NCBI GenBank assembly: GCA_002778215.1
Contig: PCDM01000018.1
Location: 2,232,001 to 2,296,000, forward strand
Source: Esteya vermicola
Taxonomy: Eukaryota; Ascomycota; Sordariomycetes; Ophiostomatales; Ophiostomataceae
Direction of reading: 5' to 3'
DNA length: 64,000 bases
Below, in pieces: positions 1 through 11,659 of the stretch. Below the pieces are notes generated by a model. The model was given only the letters and a program-made list of their open reading frames with translations. It did no database searches and was not told the DNA's origin. Every line of letters starts with the position of its first letter. The stretch's first letter is position 1. The translations under genes were made by a program, and so were the position numbers.

Positions 1-318
1 AGTAGGCTATAGTTATAAGAAAATAGGCTTACTTTTAAATAAGTAGGTTTTTATTATTCTTTTCTTACGTTTTAAGTTTAAAGGGTTAATAAATACTCTT
101 TTTTAAGGCCTAGTTTAAAAGTAACTTTATAAGTTAGTTAATTTCTTAAATAACTATCTTCTTTATTAATACTAAAAGGACTAATAGTAGTATTAAAAAG
201 GTTATTAGTAATTTCTTAACTAACTATTATTATTATATCCTTAAAAGTGTATTATAAAAAGGTTTTAAGTATAACGTTTTTATTTAAAGTACTACTATTT
301 AAAGAATCATTATAATTC

Positions 319-525
319 TTAACTTCCTTCTTTTTTCTTATCCTTATTATAGTTCTTTAAAAAGGTATAAATATAAGTAAGGAAATTTAGTAGTAAAGTT
401 AAACTACTTATAACTATTAATATCCTTTTTAGAAAAGCTATTTTAATACTAAAAAAAGGTATAAATATTTTATAGCTAAGGGCTAAGCTTACTTTATTTA
501 AATATTTACTATATACTATAAACAA
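319..525 (-). pseudogene. Remnant of the E3 leader/gag region
   Basis: A 68-codon frame (YSKYLNKVSLALSYK near its start) corresponds to the E1 sequence from about 36,919, where the same frame is interrupted. It lies where gag should begin. It has no recognisable domain and is kept open by chance after RIP. Confidence 0.4.
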
Positions 526-630
526 GCTTAAGCTATATATAAGTTTTTATATTTTTTAAAAATAGTATATAGTAAAAAGTAGTCTTTTTATAATAAGTAA
601 GCTTAAGCTATAAAAAAAGTTATTACTACT

Positions 631-807
631 AATTATATACTAGTTTACTAACGTAAAAGGAAATATACTAATAATAACTATATACTATTCTTAGTATACT
701 TACTTTAAATAAAGGAAATAAACAAATAATTAAATAACTATAATATATTAATAATTCTGTGTAATTTTAGTATGTTAGTAAAAAGGTGTAGATATAAAGT
801 TAGTTAA
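631..807 (-). repeat. E-family LTR, incomplete, reversed
   Basis: The reverse complement matches the LTRs at 23,487-23,724 and 45,309-45,546 over most of their length, including the stretch around AATTACACAGAATTATTAA. The first ~60 bases of the LTR are missing at the junction with B1. Confidence 0.82.
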
Positions 808-2707
808 TTTTTATTATTATAGTAATATTATATTACTATACCTTTTTACTAGACTTTTTCTAGTTTACCTTTTTTCTTCTTTATAAAGACTTTTAAGCTT
901 ATTTTAATATTAATAAGCGTTTTTTTTATATTTTTTATTACTTCTTTATAATAATTAGTATATTTACAGCTACTATAATAACTTATTAGTTATATTTAAA
1001 AGGCTATTTCTTTTACTATATTAAGTAATATAGCTTATTATACTATATTTTATAGCCTAAAACCTTTTTTACGTTTTACTTATTATTATCTTCTTTTAAT
1101 AGTAGTATTAATAAAGGCTTTATAATACTTATAAAGTTTACTTATAGTTTTAGTAAGAATACTAAAAATATATTATATAGTTTTTTATACTATTATAAAA
1201 GTATAAAGTAATATATTTATAAACTAATCTTTTTAATATATAAAAAAGTTTAATAAACTTTAGTTTTTACTTTTAATTAAGTACTTTTAGCTTTAAATTT
1301 TAAGTAAATAGTAGTATTAAGTTCTTTTTATTATACTTTTTTAGTATATACTTTATATTATAATAATACTTTTATATTTTTTATGTATATTATAAGTATA
1401 TTAACGCCTTTTCTTTTAAAGCTTATAGCTTTAAAATAAGCTTAGCTATTACTAGTACTCTTCTTTTATAAGTAACGTTTTTAACACTTTTATAAATTAT
1501 AAAGTAATAGTTTAAAAAGTATATAAAGTAGTACCTTATTTATTAATTAATTTATTATGTTATTTAAAGTAAACTTTATTATAAGAAAGAGTATTAACTA
1601 GTTTTTCTAATTTTTAATATATAGTAATAAAGGTACTATTTTAAAGTTTAATTAGCTTTTTTCGTTTAATTATTAGTTTATAAGTAAAAAGTAGTAAATA
1701 GTTTTAACTTAATATAAGTAATATTATATAGCTTTTACTAGTATTAACTAGTAAAGACTACTCTTTTATTTAAAATAATACTTTTTAACTTTTTAAAGCG
1801 TAGTTAAACCTTTATATAAAGTAAATATATAAGCTTTATAAAGGTTATAATAATAAATATTAGTAAAACTAATATATCTTTATATACTTATTTATTACTA
1901 TTAATATAACGTTTAACTTTTAATTATAATTAAAAACTAAGAAAAAACTAGTAATAAAATCTATTAACACCTTTTACTAAGGCCTTTTAAGAACTAGTAA
2001 AGGTTAAAGCTAACTATATAGCTTATACTTCTTTAATGTAAAAGTTTAATATATATAATAAGTATATATAAAACCTTTAATATATACTTTAACGCTTATT
2101 TAAAAGTAATAATAAAAAACTAAGTTTTTTATCCTTATAATACTACTATATTTACCCGTTTTAAGCTTATAGTATTAGTAAATAATTTTATATTATAATA
2201 CTTTTTAAACTAGTATAATAATTTTTCCTTTTTAATAAAATAACCTTATAAGGTTTAAAGACTTACTTTAAAGATAGCTTATATAGTCTTAATATACCTT
2301 TCTTTTACTTTATAAGTAAAAGTCTAATAATTAAGCTATAAGAATAAGCTTATAAAATAATATAAAGGGCTTTTAACCTTTTTTCAACCTTTTTATAATA
2401 ATAACTATAACTACTAATACTATAAACAACTACTAAATATATATACTTTAATACTTTAACTAAGTTGTCTTTAAGTTAGCTATACTAACCGTTTTACTTA
2501 AACTATTTATAATAGACTTAAATACTTACTTCTTATAAGGAAATAGGCTATTTAATTCTTTTATATGTTTTTTAAAGTCTTTTAAAACGTTACTCTTAAT
2601 AAGAGTAGTAATCTTTTAATATAATAAAAATAAGTAATTTATTTAGTCTTACTCTTCTTTATAGTTAGGATAATATAATAGGCTATTAGCTAGATTTTTA
2701 TTACTTA
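808..2707 (-). mobile_element. B1 (3' portion): Ty3/Gypsy element with integrase
   Basis: Colinear with B3 (about 60,900-62,817). The minus-strand frames around 2,100-1,440 read as a Gypsy integrase core with RIP stops: a DFITSFFL-type start, then ILIVINKYIKIYQFY (normally a D..TK..F pattern), followed by the FTLNNIINQLINKVL stretch that matches the usual asparagine-rich segment after the core. The element is cut at 2,707 by element A and resumes at 8,480. All frames carry many TAA/TAG codons. Confidence 0.82.
2703..2707. repeat. Target-site duplication ACTTA (left) of element A
   Basis: ACTTA precedes the A 5' boundary and recurs at 8,480-8,484. The uninterrupted B3 copy has ACTTA once at 62,813-62,817. 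Confidence 0.92.
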
Positions 2708-3007
2708 TATCGGTTAGCCGGCTAGAATAAGTAACATAGTGTACTTATAAAGCCACTAGGGACCTTATACGTCCGTAGGTGGTGCCTATAGGAGGTGTAC
2801 AATAGTCTATTAGTAATACTTCTTATTACTTGTTATCTAAGTCTAAGTCTACGTCTATAGGACAGTTTAATTAAGTAGATATAGAGACTTCTGTATAGTA
2901 GAGCCTTATTTTAGTCCTTTTAGACCTATAGGGGGCCCTTGCCGGTTATACTATATATTATGTGCTCCCTTTAATGTATTTGTTTAGTCCTTACTTATAT
3001 ACTAATA
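2708..3007 (-). repeat. Left LTR of element A (300 bp)
   Basis: Matches 8,176-8,479 along its length, including a shared stretch around GTCTAAGTCTACGTCTATAG. It begins TATCGG and ends CTAATA, RIP-altered versions of TGTCGG and CCGACA. With respect to minus-strand coding this is the 3' LTR. Confidence 0.93.
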
Positions 3008-5819
3008 CTAGCAACTTTTTAAAATTGTAATACTAGTACTAACTAGTACTAGTACGTCTTACCAATCCTTTTAGCCTTGCTTATTATTATTGTTAATAGT
3101 GTTATTATTTAATTAGTTAACTAATATACTAATAGCGTTTGTTGTACTAACGTTAGCGTTTATTTTAACAACGTTGTAAGACACTATAGCCTTGTTTACC
3201 CTTTTAATCTATGTTGTTTTTATAAAATAAATTGTGTTATTGTTAATTAAGTAGGTTAATACGTCCTTAACCTTGTTTTAGTACTTTATTAAACTATTAA
3301 CAAGGTTGTTAACACTTAAAATCTATTTTAACTTAGTAATTTTATATTGTTTATATAATTAATAAAGTATTTAAATATTAATTATTACACCCTTTTTAAC
3401 TATTATTTTTAGTTGTATAATAATGTTAAAAACAAACTTTAAATTAATATAAATAATAAGTAGTATTTATTTACTATATATATTACTTAACGTTGTTTTA
3501 ATATATAAGGCTATATTAAAACCTTTTATTAAGGCGTATAACTTTAAGTAAGAACGCTTTTTATAACTTGTTTATATTTAATTAATAACTAGTAAATAAT
3601 ATTTATATATTCTACGTTATTATAAATAGTAATTGTATAACTAATTTATAATAATAAGTTTTTATTATTAATAAATACTATATTTATAAAGATAATTACC
3701 TTTATTATAGCCTTATTTAAGGCTATAAAAATAAGTCCTTTTTATATATAGTTATACTACTAGTAAAGGTAGTTATTTAAAAGTTTTACGTTATTTATAT
3801 TAAACTTTATATATTATATAGTAGTTAATAGATTATACACTACTTTTAGTTAATAGACTAAGGCTATATAAGTACTATAAGTATATTAAACAACGTACTA
3901 CTTTTTTTAACTAAGTAGTAAACTAACCTTACCTTTTATTTATTTACTTACTTAAAGCTTTAACGTTATAAGGCTAATATTTACTACTTAGCACTCTTAT
4001 AAAAGTAATAAAGTGTCCTTTTACTATATAATAACGCCGTTATTAAACTTAAGTAAATAATTATAAAATAGACGCTTTTATAGCTTAGTAAAGAACCTAG
4101 CCTTTTATAAGGCTATCTCTTTTTAATTAGTAATAGCATTATTTATTAAAATTAGCGTATTATTAGTTTAAAGGCCTATAATTACTAGTCCTTTTATAAA
4201 AGGCTAAAAGAGTAAATACGTATTATATAAAGATAGGCGTAGCTTTAGTATCTTTATATAGTAATAGTTATATATATTATACTAGTAGTTACTTGCTTTT
4301 AGTATACTATATAAAGGCTATACAACTTTTAAAAGATAGTTAGCCTATAAATATAAAAGCTTATAAATTGTTGTATTAAGATTTATAAAAATTTTATATT
4401 ATAGCCTTGTTTAAAACTATATATAGGCCTATAAAATATTATAAAGGTATAAGCCTATTCCTTTTTACTTTAGCTATAAGGCTACTACGTATAAAATTAA
4501 ACGCTAGCTTATACGTTAAATTATAAAAGACTATATTAGTACTATTATTTTACTAAGGTTATTATAAGCTTAAATAATAAGTCTAAACTTCTTTATAGCT
4601 TATAACGTTCTTATATACTTAATTTTATTTATAAAGCGTTTATTAAATATATAGGCGCCGTTTAAAACGTCCTCTTACTTAATTATATTAAAAACACCCT
4701 TTTTTAGTAGTTGAAATAGCTTTTTTTAATAGAAGGTCTTAAAAGTAGGCGTTAAAGTAAAAGAAGTTATTTAAATTATTATACTAGTACTAGTACTAAT
4801 ACTAGTAAAAGCGTTTATAAGTAGCTTACTATATATATATTAGTAAGACTAAGTAGCTATAACAATTATATCTATATTTAAGATAGTGTTTATAAGGTTA
4901 TAATAGTATAAATAAATAATAGTACTATAAAAAGTTGTTATAACGTTATTACTAAGGTTAATAGTAATATCTTTATTTTAAGCAGCTATTATATAAAAAA
5001 AGCCGTCTTACTTATCCTTAAAGCCTATTAGTATATAGTAAATAGTTACTTTATTACTTAGTAATATTATATATACTATAGTAACGTTAAGACTATTATA
5101 AGTGTGTAAGGCTCTTATTATATTATACTTAGCTTTTTTTTTTTTACTACTTTTATAGTTAAACATAGTACTATTACCCTTTAACTTATAAAAATAAATA
5201 AGGCGCTTATTAGTAAAAGATAAAAGTAGGCTTTAAAAATAAGAAGAGTTAAGACTAGCCTATAAAGGCCTACTATATTATTAATAGCCTTAATAGCTAT
5301 TTATAGTACTATGTTTTATAGTAGTTATAGTATCTCCTTTATAATAATTCTATACCCTTTTTTAACTAAGGCGTAATATTGTTTAATTTGTTTAATACTA
5401 TTATAAGCCTTAGTTAGTACTTACTTTATAGTAGAGCTAAATAAGACTATATTGTTTTTAAATTCTTTACTAGTAAAATTAGTACTAGCGTTATAAATAA
5501 TAATATTAAGCGGTTTAAGGTAGATATTAAGCTAATACGTATATAGAGCGTTTTATATATACTATATAGTTATATTTTTAAGCTACTTAATAGCTAAAAA
5601 ACCTATTACTTAATTAACTATATAAAGGTAAGGCTATTTATTAATATATACTACGTCTACTATAATTGTCCTATTAAAGACAACGTTATTACTTTTATAT
5701 AGGTTAAATTTAAATTGTTTTAGTAAACTATAGTAAAGTTAGTACTAGTAATAGTACTTTTAAAGCTTTATTAGCTTGTTTTAAGTTATGTTGTTATAGC
5801 TTACTTATATTAGTAGTCT

Positions 5820-6206
5820 ATATAAATAATTAATAAAAGGGTAACTAAATTAATAGTATAGTCTCTTTAACTTAGTCTTTATAAAAAAGCTTATAAATAG
5901 TACTTTAAACAACTTTAGTAGTGTTAATAAGGTATAACTATACTAACGTATTATAAAAGTCTTTTTACTATTATTACTAACTAAGATATTATATATATTA
6001 TTAAAATATATACATAAGTAGTTTATATCCTCAAGTAATAGTAGAAAGGGCGTATTAATAAGTATTATATAAAACGTAGCCTTGTTAATAGGCGTTATAA
6101 TAGTAATTAAAGTAATAAATATATAGTTACTTACTTTAAAGCGTATAAACGTGCCTTTTACTATAGTTATATTAAAGACAACGTTTAAAAGTACTATCTT
6201 TAACAT
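5820..6206 (-). pseudogene. Copia pol remnant: protease and GAG-pre-integrase region
   Basis: The open part (6,206-5,943, 87 codons) includes TPFLLLLEDINYLCIYFNN, matching a conserved segment (usually TPFLLCLADMDRL.VYFNNL) downstream of the protease active site in fungal Copia polyproteins. After the TAG at 5,943 the same frame continues with stops to LKRLYY*FSYPFIN, equivalent to the L.RLHR.FGHPS motif. This identifies both superfamily and orientation. It is not a functional gene. Confidence 0.8.
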
Positions 6207-8175
6207 AGTAAATTATCCTTTACTAATTATAAAGTACTTAGTAGTACTTATATTAATAATAATACTTAAAAATTATTAAAACGTATATAAGAACTATATA
6301 ATTAGTAGTAGATTAGTTAATAGTATAAGTAGTATAAGGCTATTATTAGTAAAAGTATTATAAATTTAAAAATAGTAAGTAGTACGTTAATTAGTAAAAT
6401 ACTATATAGCCTATATTATATTTAGTTATGTTTAAAAAGTATATATAACTATTTATAGTTTATTGTTTATATTATTAACATTATTATTATTTAATATAAT
6501 TAAGAACGTAATACCTTTAAAGTTTTATATAAATTACTTATACTTTTAATTACTTATTCTTTTCTTTTATATAGCCTTATAATCCTATCTTTTAACGTTT
6601 ATATACTTTTATAATTAATAGTTTAGCTTTTTATAAATAAAGTACTTATTATTATTGTTATATTTAGTTATAGTAACCTTTACTTAATTAGGCTATAACT
6701 ATCTACCTTAAAGTCTTTTTTAGTAATATAAGACTTTATAATAAACTTAGTTTAAAATATTTATTTATAAAGAGTCTTTAACTATTATAGTTTATCTTTA
6801 ACGTCCTTATCCTTATATTTATCCTAGTAGAAATTTACTTTACTTACGTATTAGTAGTGTACTATATAATAATGTATAAAGTTTATTAGTACTATACGTC
6901 TTATACACTTTAGTACTTATATAGTCTATAAAGGCTAGGTATATAATATAGGCTATTATATATTACTCTTTAAAAGATATAAGGTTAAATAGTTAGGCTT
7001 TAAGTAATTGTTATATAATTTAAAGCTTTTTAAAGAAGGCTTATAAGGCTTTAAATAGTAGTAGCCTTTTTCCCTTCTTACTATTAATATACTTAATAAA
7101 AGATATATTAGTCTATTTAATTAATTTAGCAATTTACTAATTCTTACTTTTATACTATATCTTTATACTTTGTATAACGGCCCTTTAGTCTCCTTAGGCC
7201 TTCCTTACAAGCTAGTTATAGTAGTATTAAGCCTTACTAATATTTATAATAAGTAAAACGTTTATTAAGAAGCTTTTATAAAGACTAGTAATATAATAAG
7301 TATTAAAGAAGGCGTAGACCTTATACTAAAAGCTTATAGTATCCTTAATACTAATATATTTACTCTTTTTTAAATAGTTTTTATTAAAAGTTATAATTAG
7401 TTTTTAGTAGTCTTAATTAAATAAAGTCTTCTTTACTAATTTATTATATTAATATACTTAGTATAGTTTATTATTTTTATTAGCTTATTAAGGTAAAAGG
7501 TTTAATTTAATTAGTAGTTATAGTAAAAAGGACGTTAAAGACTAAGACTTAATTTAAAAAAAAGGATAGTCTAATTAAGAAATACCTAGTAATAATAGTC
7601 TTAATACGTTTAAGCCTATTTAACTAAGTCCTTCCTTAATGTTATATAAGCCTATTATCTTCTATATTATTAAGTTAGTTGTTACAATTTTATTATACTT
7701 TTAAATAACGTTAGTAACAGCGCTTTATATCTAAGGAATTAGGTCTTTGTCTTAAAGGGCTTACTATACTAATTTTGTTAAAGAGCCTCCTTATATTGTA
7801 AATAAAAGTATAAAAACGCTATACTTAAATAGTTCCTTTTTTAGTTAAATTACTTATAAGCATATAGCTTTAAAGTCTTTATTTATTTAGTCTTTAATTA
7901 TATTAACTATTAAGTCTTATATATTATTATTATAAATACTATACTTAACCGTTTATTTTAATACTTTGTTAATACAGCGTTTTTTTTCGTCTAAAACAGG
8001 GTCCCTTTTAAAGGCCTAAAAGCCTGTCTTAATCGGTGCCACAGCCTTGTCTTCTTTATCTATTATAAGGCTGTCTAACTCCTTAAGAGTCGTTATCTTT
8101 ATCTTCGTATACGTAGCTAATTAAAATAGGCGTTAGTTAATTAGTACTAACAAATAGTACTAATAGACTAATTAG

Positions 8176-8479
8176 TGTTAGTTAGCTAGCTAGAATAAGT
8201 AACAAAGTACGCTTATAAAGCTACTAAGGACCCTATACGTTTGTAAGTAGTGCTTATAGGAGGTGTACAATGGTCTATTAGTAATACTTCTTATTACTTA
8301 TTGTCTAAGTCTAAGTCTACGTCTATAGGACAGTTTAATTAAGTAGACGTAGAGACTTCTGTATAGTAGAGCCTTATTTTAGTCCTTTTAGACTTATATA
8401 GGGCCCTTGCCGGTTATACTACGTATTACGTGTCCTCTCCCTTTAACGTATTCGTCTAGTCCCTACTTGTATACCGACA
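8176..8479 (-). repeat. Right LTR of element A (304 bp)
   Basis: Starts TGTTAG and ends ACCGACA, with ACTTA directly after. It keeps more CG and TG sites than the left LTR. With respect to minus-strand coding this is the 5' LTR. Confidence 0.93.
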
Positions 8480-9099
8480 ACTTAGTTAATACTTAATTTT
8501 AAAATTAAAAAGTAATAAATATATATACTAATATACTTAGTAATAATTTAAATCTATCTACTTTAAAAACGCTTATAAATTAGTATAGTTAGTTAAAACC
8601 TTTATACTTTTAGCCTTCTTTTAAGTACTAATACTATTCTTTAGAAGATATAATAATTACTATTAACTCTTAGTTAAAGGTACTATAGCGTAGTTTTATA
8701 CTTTTTAGCTTTTAAGACTAAAAGGCTACTAAATACTAAATACCTACGTTATTTAGTTAGGATAGTATTCTTACTAATATAAAAGTAGATATATTAGTCT
8801 TTATATAAACTAGGCGTTATAGGTTATAATACTTTAGTAATAACGCTTTTATAATTACTTACTTTAACTATTAAAATACTTAGTCTTTATAAGGCCTATA
8901 TAAGGGTCTTTTAAGCTTTTAACTTTTAACTAGGCTCTTTAAGTACTTTATTAATAGTTAGGCCTTATTAACAAAATAATAAAAAAATTAGTAATAAAAA
9001 TTATAAAAGTTAATAAATACTTAAATGTTATAATACGTTTTTAATATTTACTACTTTATAACCGTTTTAATATAGGCTAAATTTATATATATATTATTT

Positions 9100-9700
9100 A
9101 GTAATAATAAAAACCTTTAAAAAAACCTTCTTTTTATAAAATTAATACTTTTCTTAATTATTAAATAGTCTTACTTCTTTTAATTAATTTAATACTTATA
9201 TTAAGTACTTTATATACTCCTCCTTATTTTTTAAATAAATTAGAATACTATTTAAGTAAATAATATAAATCTTATTTACTAAACCTTTAAGCACTTTATA
9301 AATATAACTTTAAAAGGTTGTTAAGGCGTTAGTTAGCCTAAAAGGAATTACTAAATACTTATAATAGCTATATTATATTCTAAATACGGTCTTTTACTTA
9401 TCCTCTTTACGTATTTATATTTTACTAAGCGTATTTTTTATATTTATAGTTAAAATAACTTTATAACCTTTAGTCTTATTTAAACTTTTAAAGATTTAGG
9501 TTAATAGGTACTAATTTTAACTATAACCTTATTTAGTTTATAATAATTAATATATAGTTATAAAGTACTATTATATTTTAGTATAAATAAGACTAAAGAG
9601 CTTAAAAGGCTTTTTAAGTTTTAAATTTATTTTTTATACTACTTTTTATAAGTACTTTTAAAGTATAATAACCTTTTTAAAATAAATAGTATAATTCTTT
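9100..9700 (-). pseudogene. B1 reverse transcriptase remnant
   Basis: Contains KYLVIPFRLTNALTTF followed by IIYLNSILIYLKNKEEYIK. The catalytic aspartates of YLDD are lost: the second is Ser and the first Asn, as expected from G-to-A changes. Several TAA codons interrupt the frame. Confidence 0.85.
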
Positions 9701-10399
9701 ATATAGTAGTTACGTTTTAAGTAGTAAATTAATTATAGTTTACTTTTTAATAAATTAGTAGGCTAGTAGTATTCTTTATAAAGAATATATTCTTATATTT
9801 ATAAAGTTTAAGTAGTATTTTTATAAGCCTTTTATAGTCCTTTTAAGATTCTGTATTTATAAGATTAATAAATTCTTTTAGTTATATAAATATATAATAA
9901 GTAGTAGTATTTATTATATACTTTTAAAAGGTCCTTACTAGCTTAACTTTTAATTAATAAAAGTACTACTTTTTACTAGTAAGGTAGAATAGTATTTTCT
10001 TTTTTAATAAAGTTAAAATACTTAAAAGTACTAGTATATTACTATTAATATAGTTTAATCTTATATAATAATAAGTAAATTATTATTCTTTTTAATTAGT
10101 GTTTAAAAGTTAAATTATAACTACTTATATACTATAAATTTATAGCTTTAAGTTACTAAGTACTTATATAAATAGTAAAAGCCTTATAAACTTAAAATAA
10201 ACTTAGTACTTTTATAAATTTTAGTTTATTATATTAATTTTACTACTATAGTTTAAATTAATAAATATAAAGTAACTACTACTTATAATAAACTATTTTT
10301 TTATTTATAGCCTTTTACTAACTAAAATAATATTTAGTAATTTTAAAGTGTTTTTTAAAGGCTATTTAAGCTTCTTTTTTACTTTTATTATTAAAGTTA

Positions 10400-11450
10400 T
10401 TATTATTATTAACCTTAGTAAAGTTAACTTAAACGTCTTTTTTTAGTAGCTTACTTACTAATTTATTAAAATATATAAGTAAGATATAACCTTTCTTACT
10501 ATAAAAAAAGTACTTAATATTAGTATTATTTAACTTAGTATAACGTTTTAAGCTAGACCTATTTATAAATTACTTAAACTTATAAGCTTTAAAGGCTTTT
10601 TAGTAAGAGCCTAAATACTTTCTTTTTAGTTTTTTACTAAGGGTCTTTTTTTTTATATTTAGTATAGTCTTTTTTTATTACTTATTTAAAAAGCTATCCT
10701 TTTAAAGCTTATTTATACGCTTAAATACTTAGTACTAATTAGTAGTATAAGTTATGTCCTTTATAGCTAGGTTACGTTTAATTTTATTGCTTAGTCTTAT
10801 ATAAACTATAACTACTATAATTTTTTTAAGTAAAGGACTAATCTTCTTTTTTTAATAAGCTTATATATATATAATAGTTATTAAGGCTTTATTTTATAAG
10901 TTAATAAGATTTTTTTAAATATATTATTATAGTACTAAATAAATCTCTTACTTTTAAAGTTAATATATTTAAGTATTAAAAACGTTTTAAGAGTATAAGC
11001 CTAGTATATGCTTTTACTTTTGTAGTATATTAAAGTACTACTTTTAATAAATAAGAAAGGCTTTATTTATAAGCTAAAGTATTATATTAATCTTATTAAT
11101 ATTTTAAAAATATTATTAAGGCGTTAATTTAAATATACGCCTTATTACTTTATACTACTTTTATTATTATAAATATATTAATAATTTATTATATTTTTTA
11201 AGTAGCTTTAACTTTAAGTTATATACTTAACTACTAGCTTTTAATAATGCTTAGCTAAATATATAATAAGGCTATAAAGACTATATTTTTACCTTTAAAA
11301 TTGTTTAAGTTCAACTTTTAAACTTTAAAGGCATCTTGTAAGTCCTTTACTAATAGTTATATTATATATATAAGTACTATCTTTTTACTTATATTATTTA
11401 ATTTAAAGTAATTATTTTATAGCTTAATAAAAACGGAAGGTAGTATTTTA
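10400..11450 (-). pseudogene. B1 gag remnant with degraded CCHC zinc knuckle
   Basis: Matches the plus-strand B2 gag at about 22,450-23,480. The zinc knuckle reads FFYSKKGYILLI, where the pattern C-x2-C-x4-H-x4-C has Cys and His replaced by Tyr or similar, the change expected from RIP. Confidence 0.75.
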
Positions 11451-11615
11451 TAATCTTTTAGTTATATAAGCTATAAAAAGTAGAACTAAACTATAATACT
11501 TTAATAAAAGCTTTTTACTAGTAAAAATACTACTTAAATAATAGTAAGGACGTTATAAAAGTCTTATTAAACTATAATAACCTTTATATATTTATATAAT
11601 AGCTTTAACTTAATA

Positions 11616-11655
11616 ATAAGTAGGCTAAGTAAGTAATATACTTAGCCTTTTTTAA
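11616..11655. repeat. Short hairpin at the B1/F junction
   Basis: GGCTAAGTA and TACTTAGCC form a 9-bp inverted repeat with a 7-base spacer. It lies where minus-strand B1 similarity ends and plus-strand F begins. It may mark a rearrangement or element end; no function is implied. Confidence 0.45.
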
Positions 11656-11659
11656 TTTT

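Larger units (their letters stand above)
1..807 (-). mobile_element. E3: 5' end of an E-family Ty3/Gypsy element, reversed, truncated
   Basis: Read on the minus strand, 807-631 is an E-family LTR lacking its first part, and 630-1 matches the E1 leader and early coding region (E1 23,725-23,790 and 36,882 to about 37,470). The small minus-strand frame at 319-525 is a remnant of this early region and is not a separate gene. E3 lacks the D1 insertion, so it is the uninterrupted version of that site (565-568). The element runs off the left window edge. The broken LTR start at about 807 abuts B1. Confidence 0.8.
2708..8479 (-). mobile_element. A: complete but RIP-degraded Ty1/Copia LTR retrotransposon
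   Basis: Two direct LTRs of 300 and 304 bp bound 5.77 kb, flanked by ACTTA duplications. Ends are TGTCGG-type and CCGACA (intact at the right end; TATCGG at the left), the canonical TG...CA form after RIP. Coding is on the minus strand: a gag-like start near 8,100, a frame at 6,206-5,943 containing NTPFLLLLEDINYLCIYFNN, typical of the protease region of fungal Copia elements, followed around 5,880-5,820 by LKRLYY*FSYP, a degraded GAG-pre-integrase motif. Reverse transcriptase and RNase H should lie nearer 3,000-5,000 but I did not resolve their motifs. It is inserted in B1. Confidence 0.9.
8480..11640 (-). mobile_element. B1 (5' portion): Ty3/Gypsy gag and reverse transcriptase
   Basis: Continuation of B1 after element A. 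On the minus strand the frames around 9,560-9,100 read DK*KTVFRI*YSYYKYLVIPF, then LTNALTTF*SYI and IYIIYLNSILIYLKNKEEYIK: the Gypsy reverse transcriptase with YLDDILIYS changed to YLNSILIYL. Gag lies upstream (about 11,400-10,400) with a zinc-knuckle remnant FYSKKGYILLI at about 10,515-10,476. The gag region matches B2 from about 22,450. The B1 5' end is unclear; sequence matching F begins near 11,660. Confidence 0.85.
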
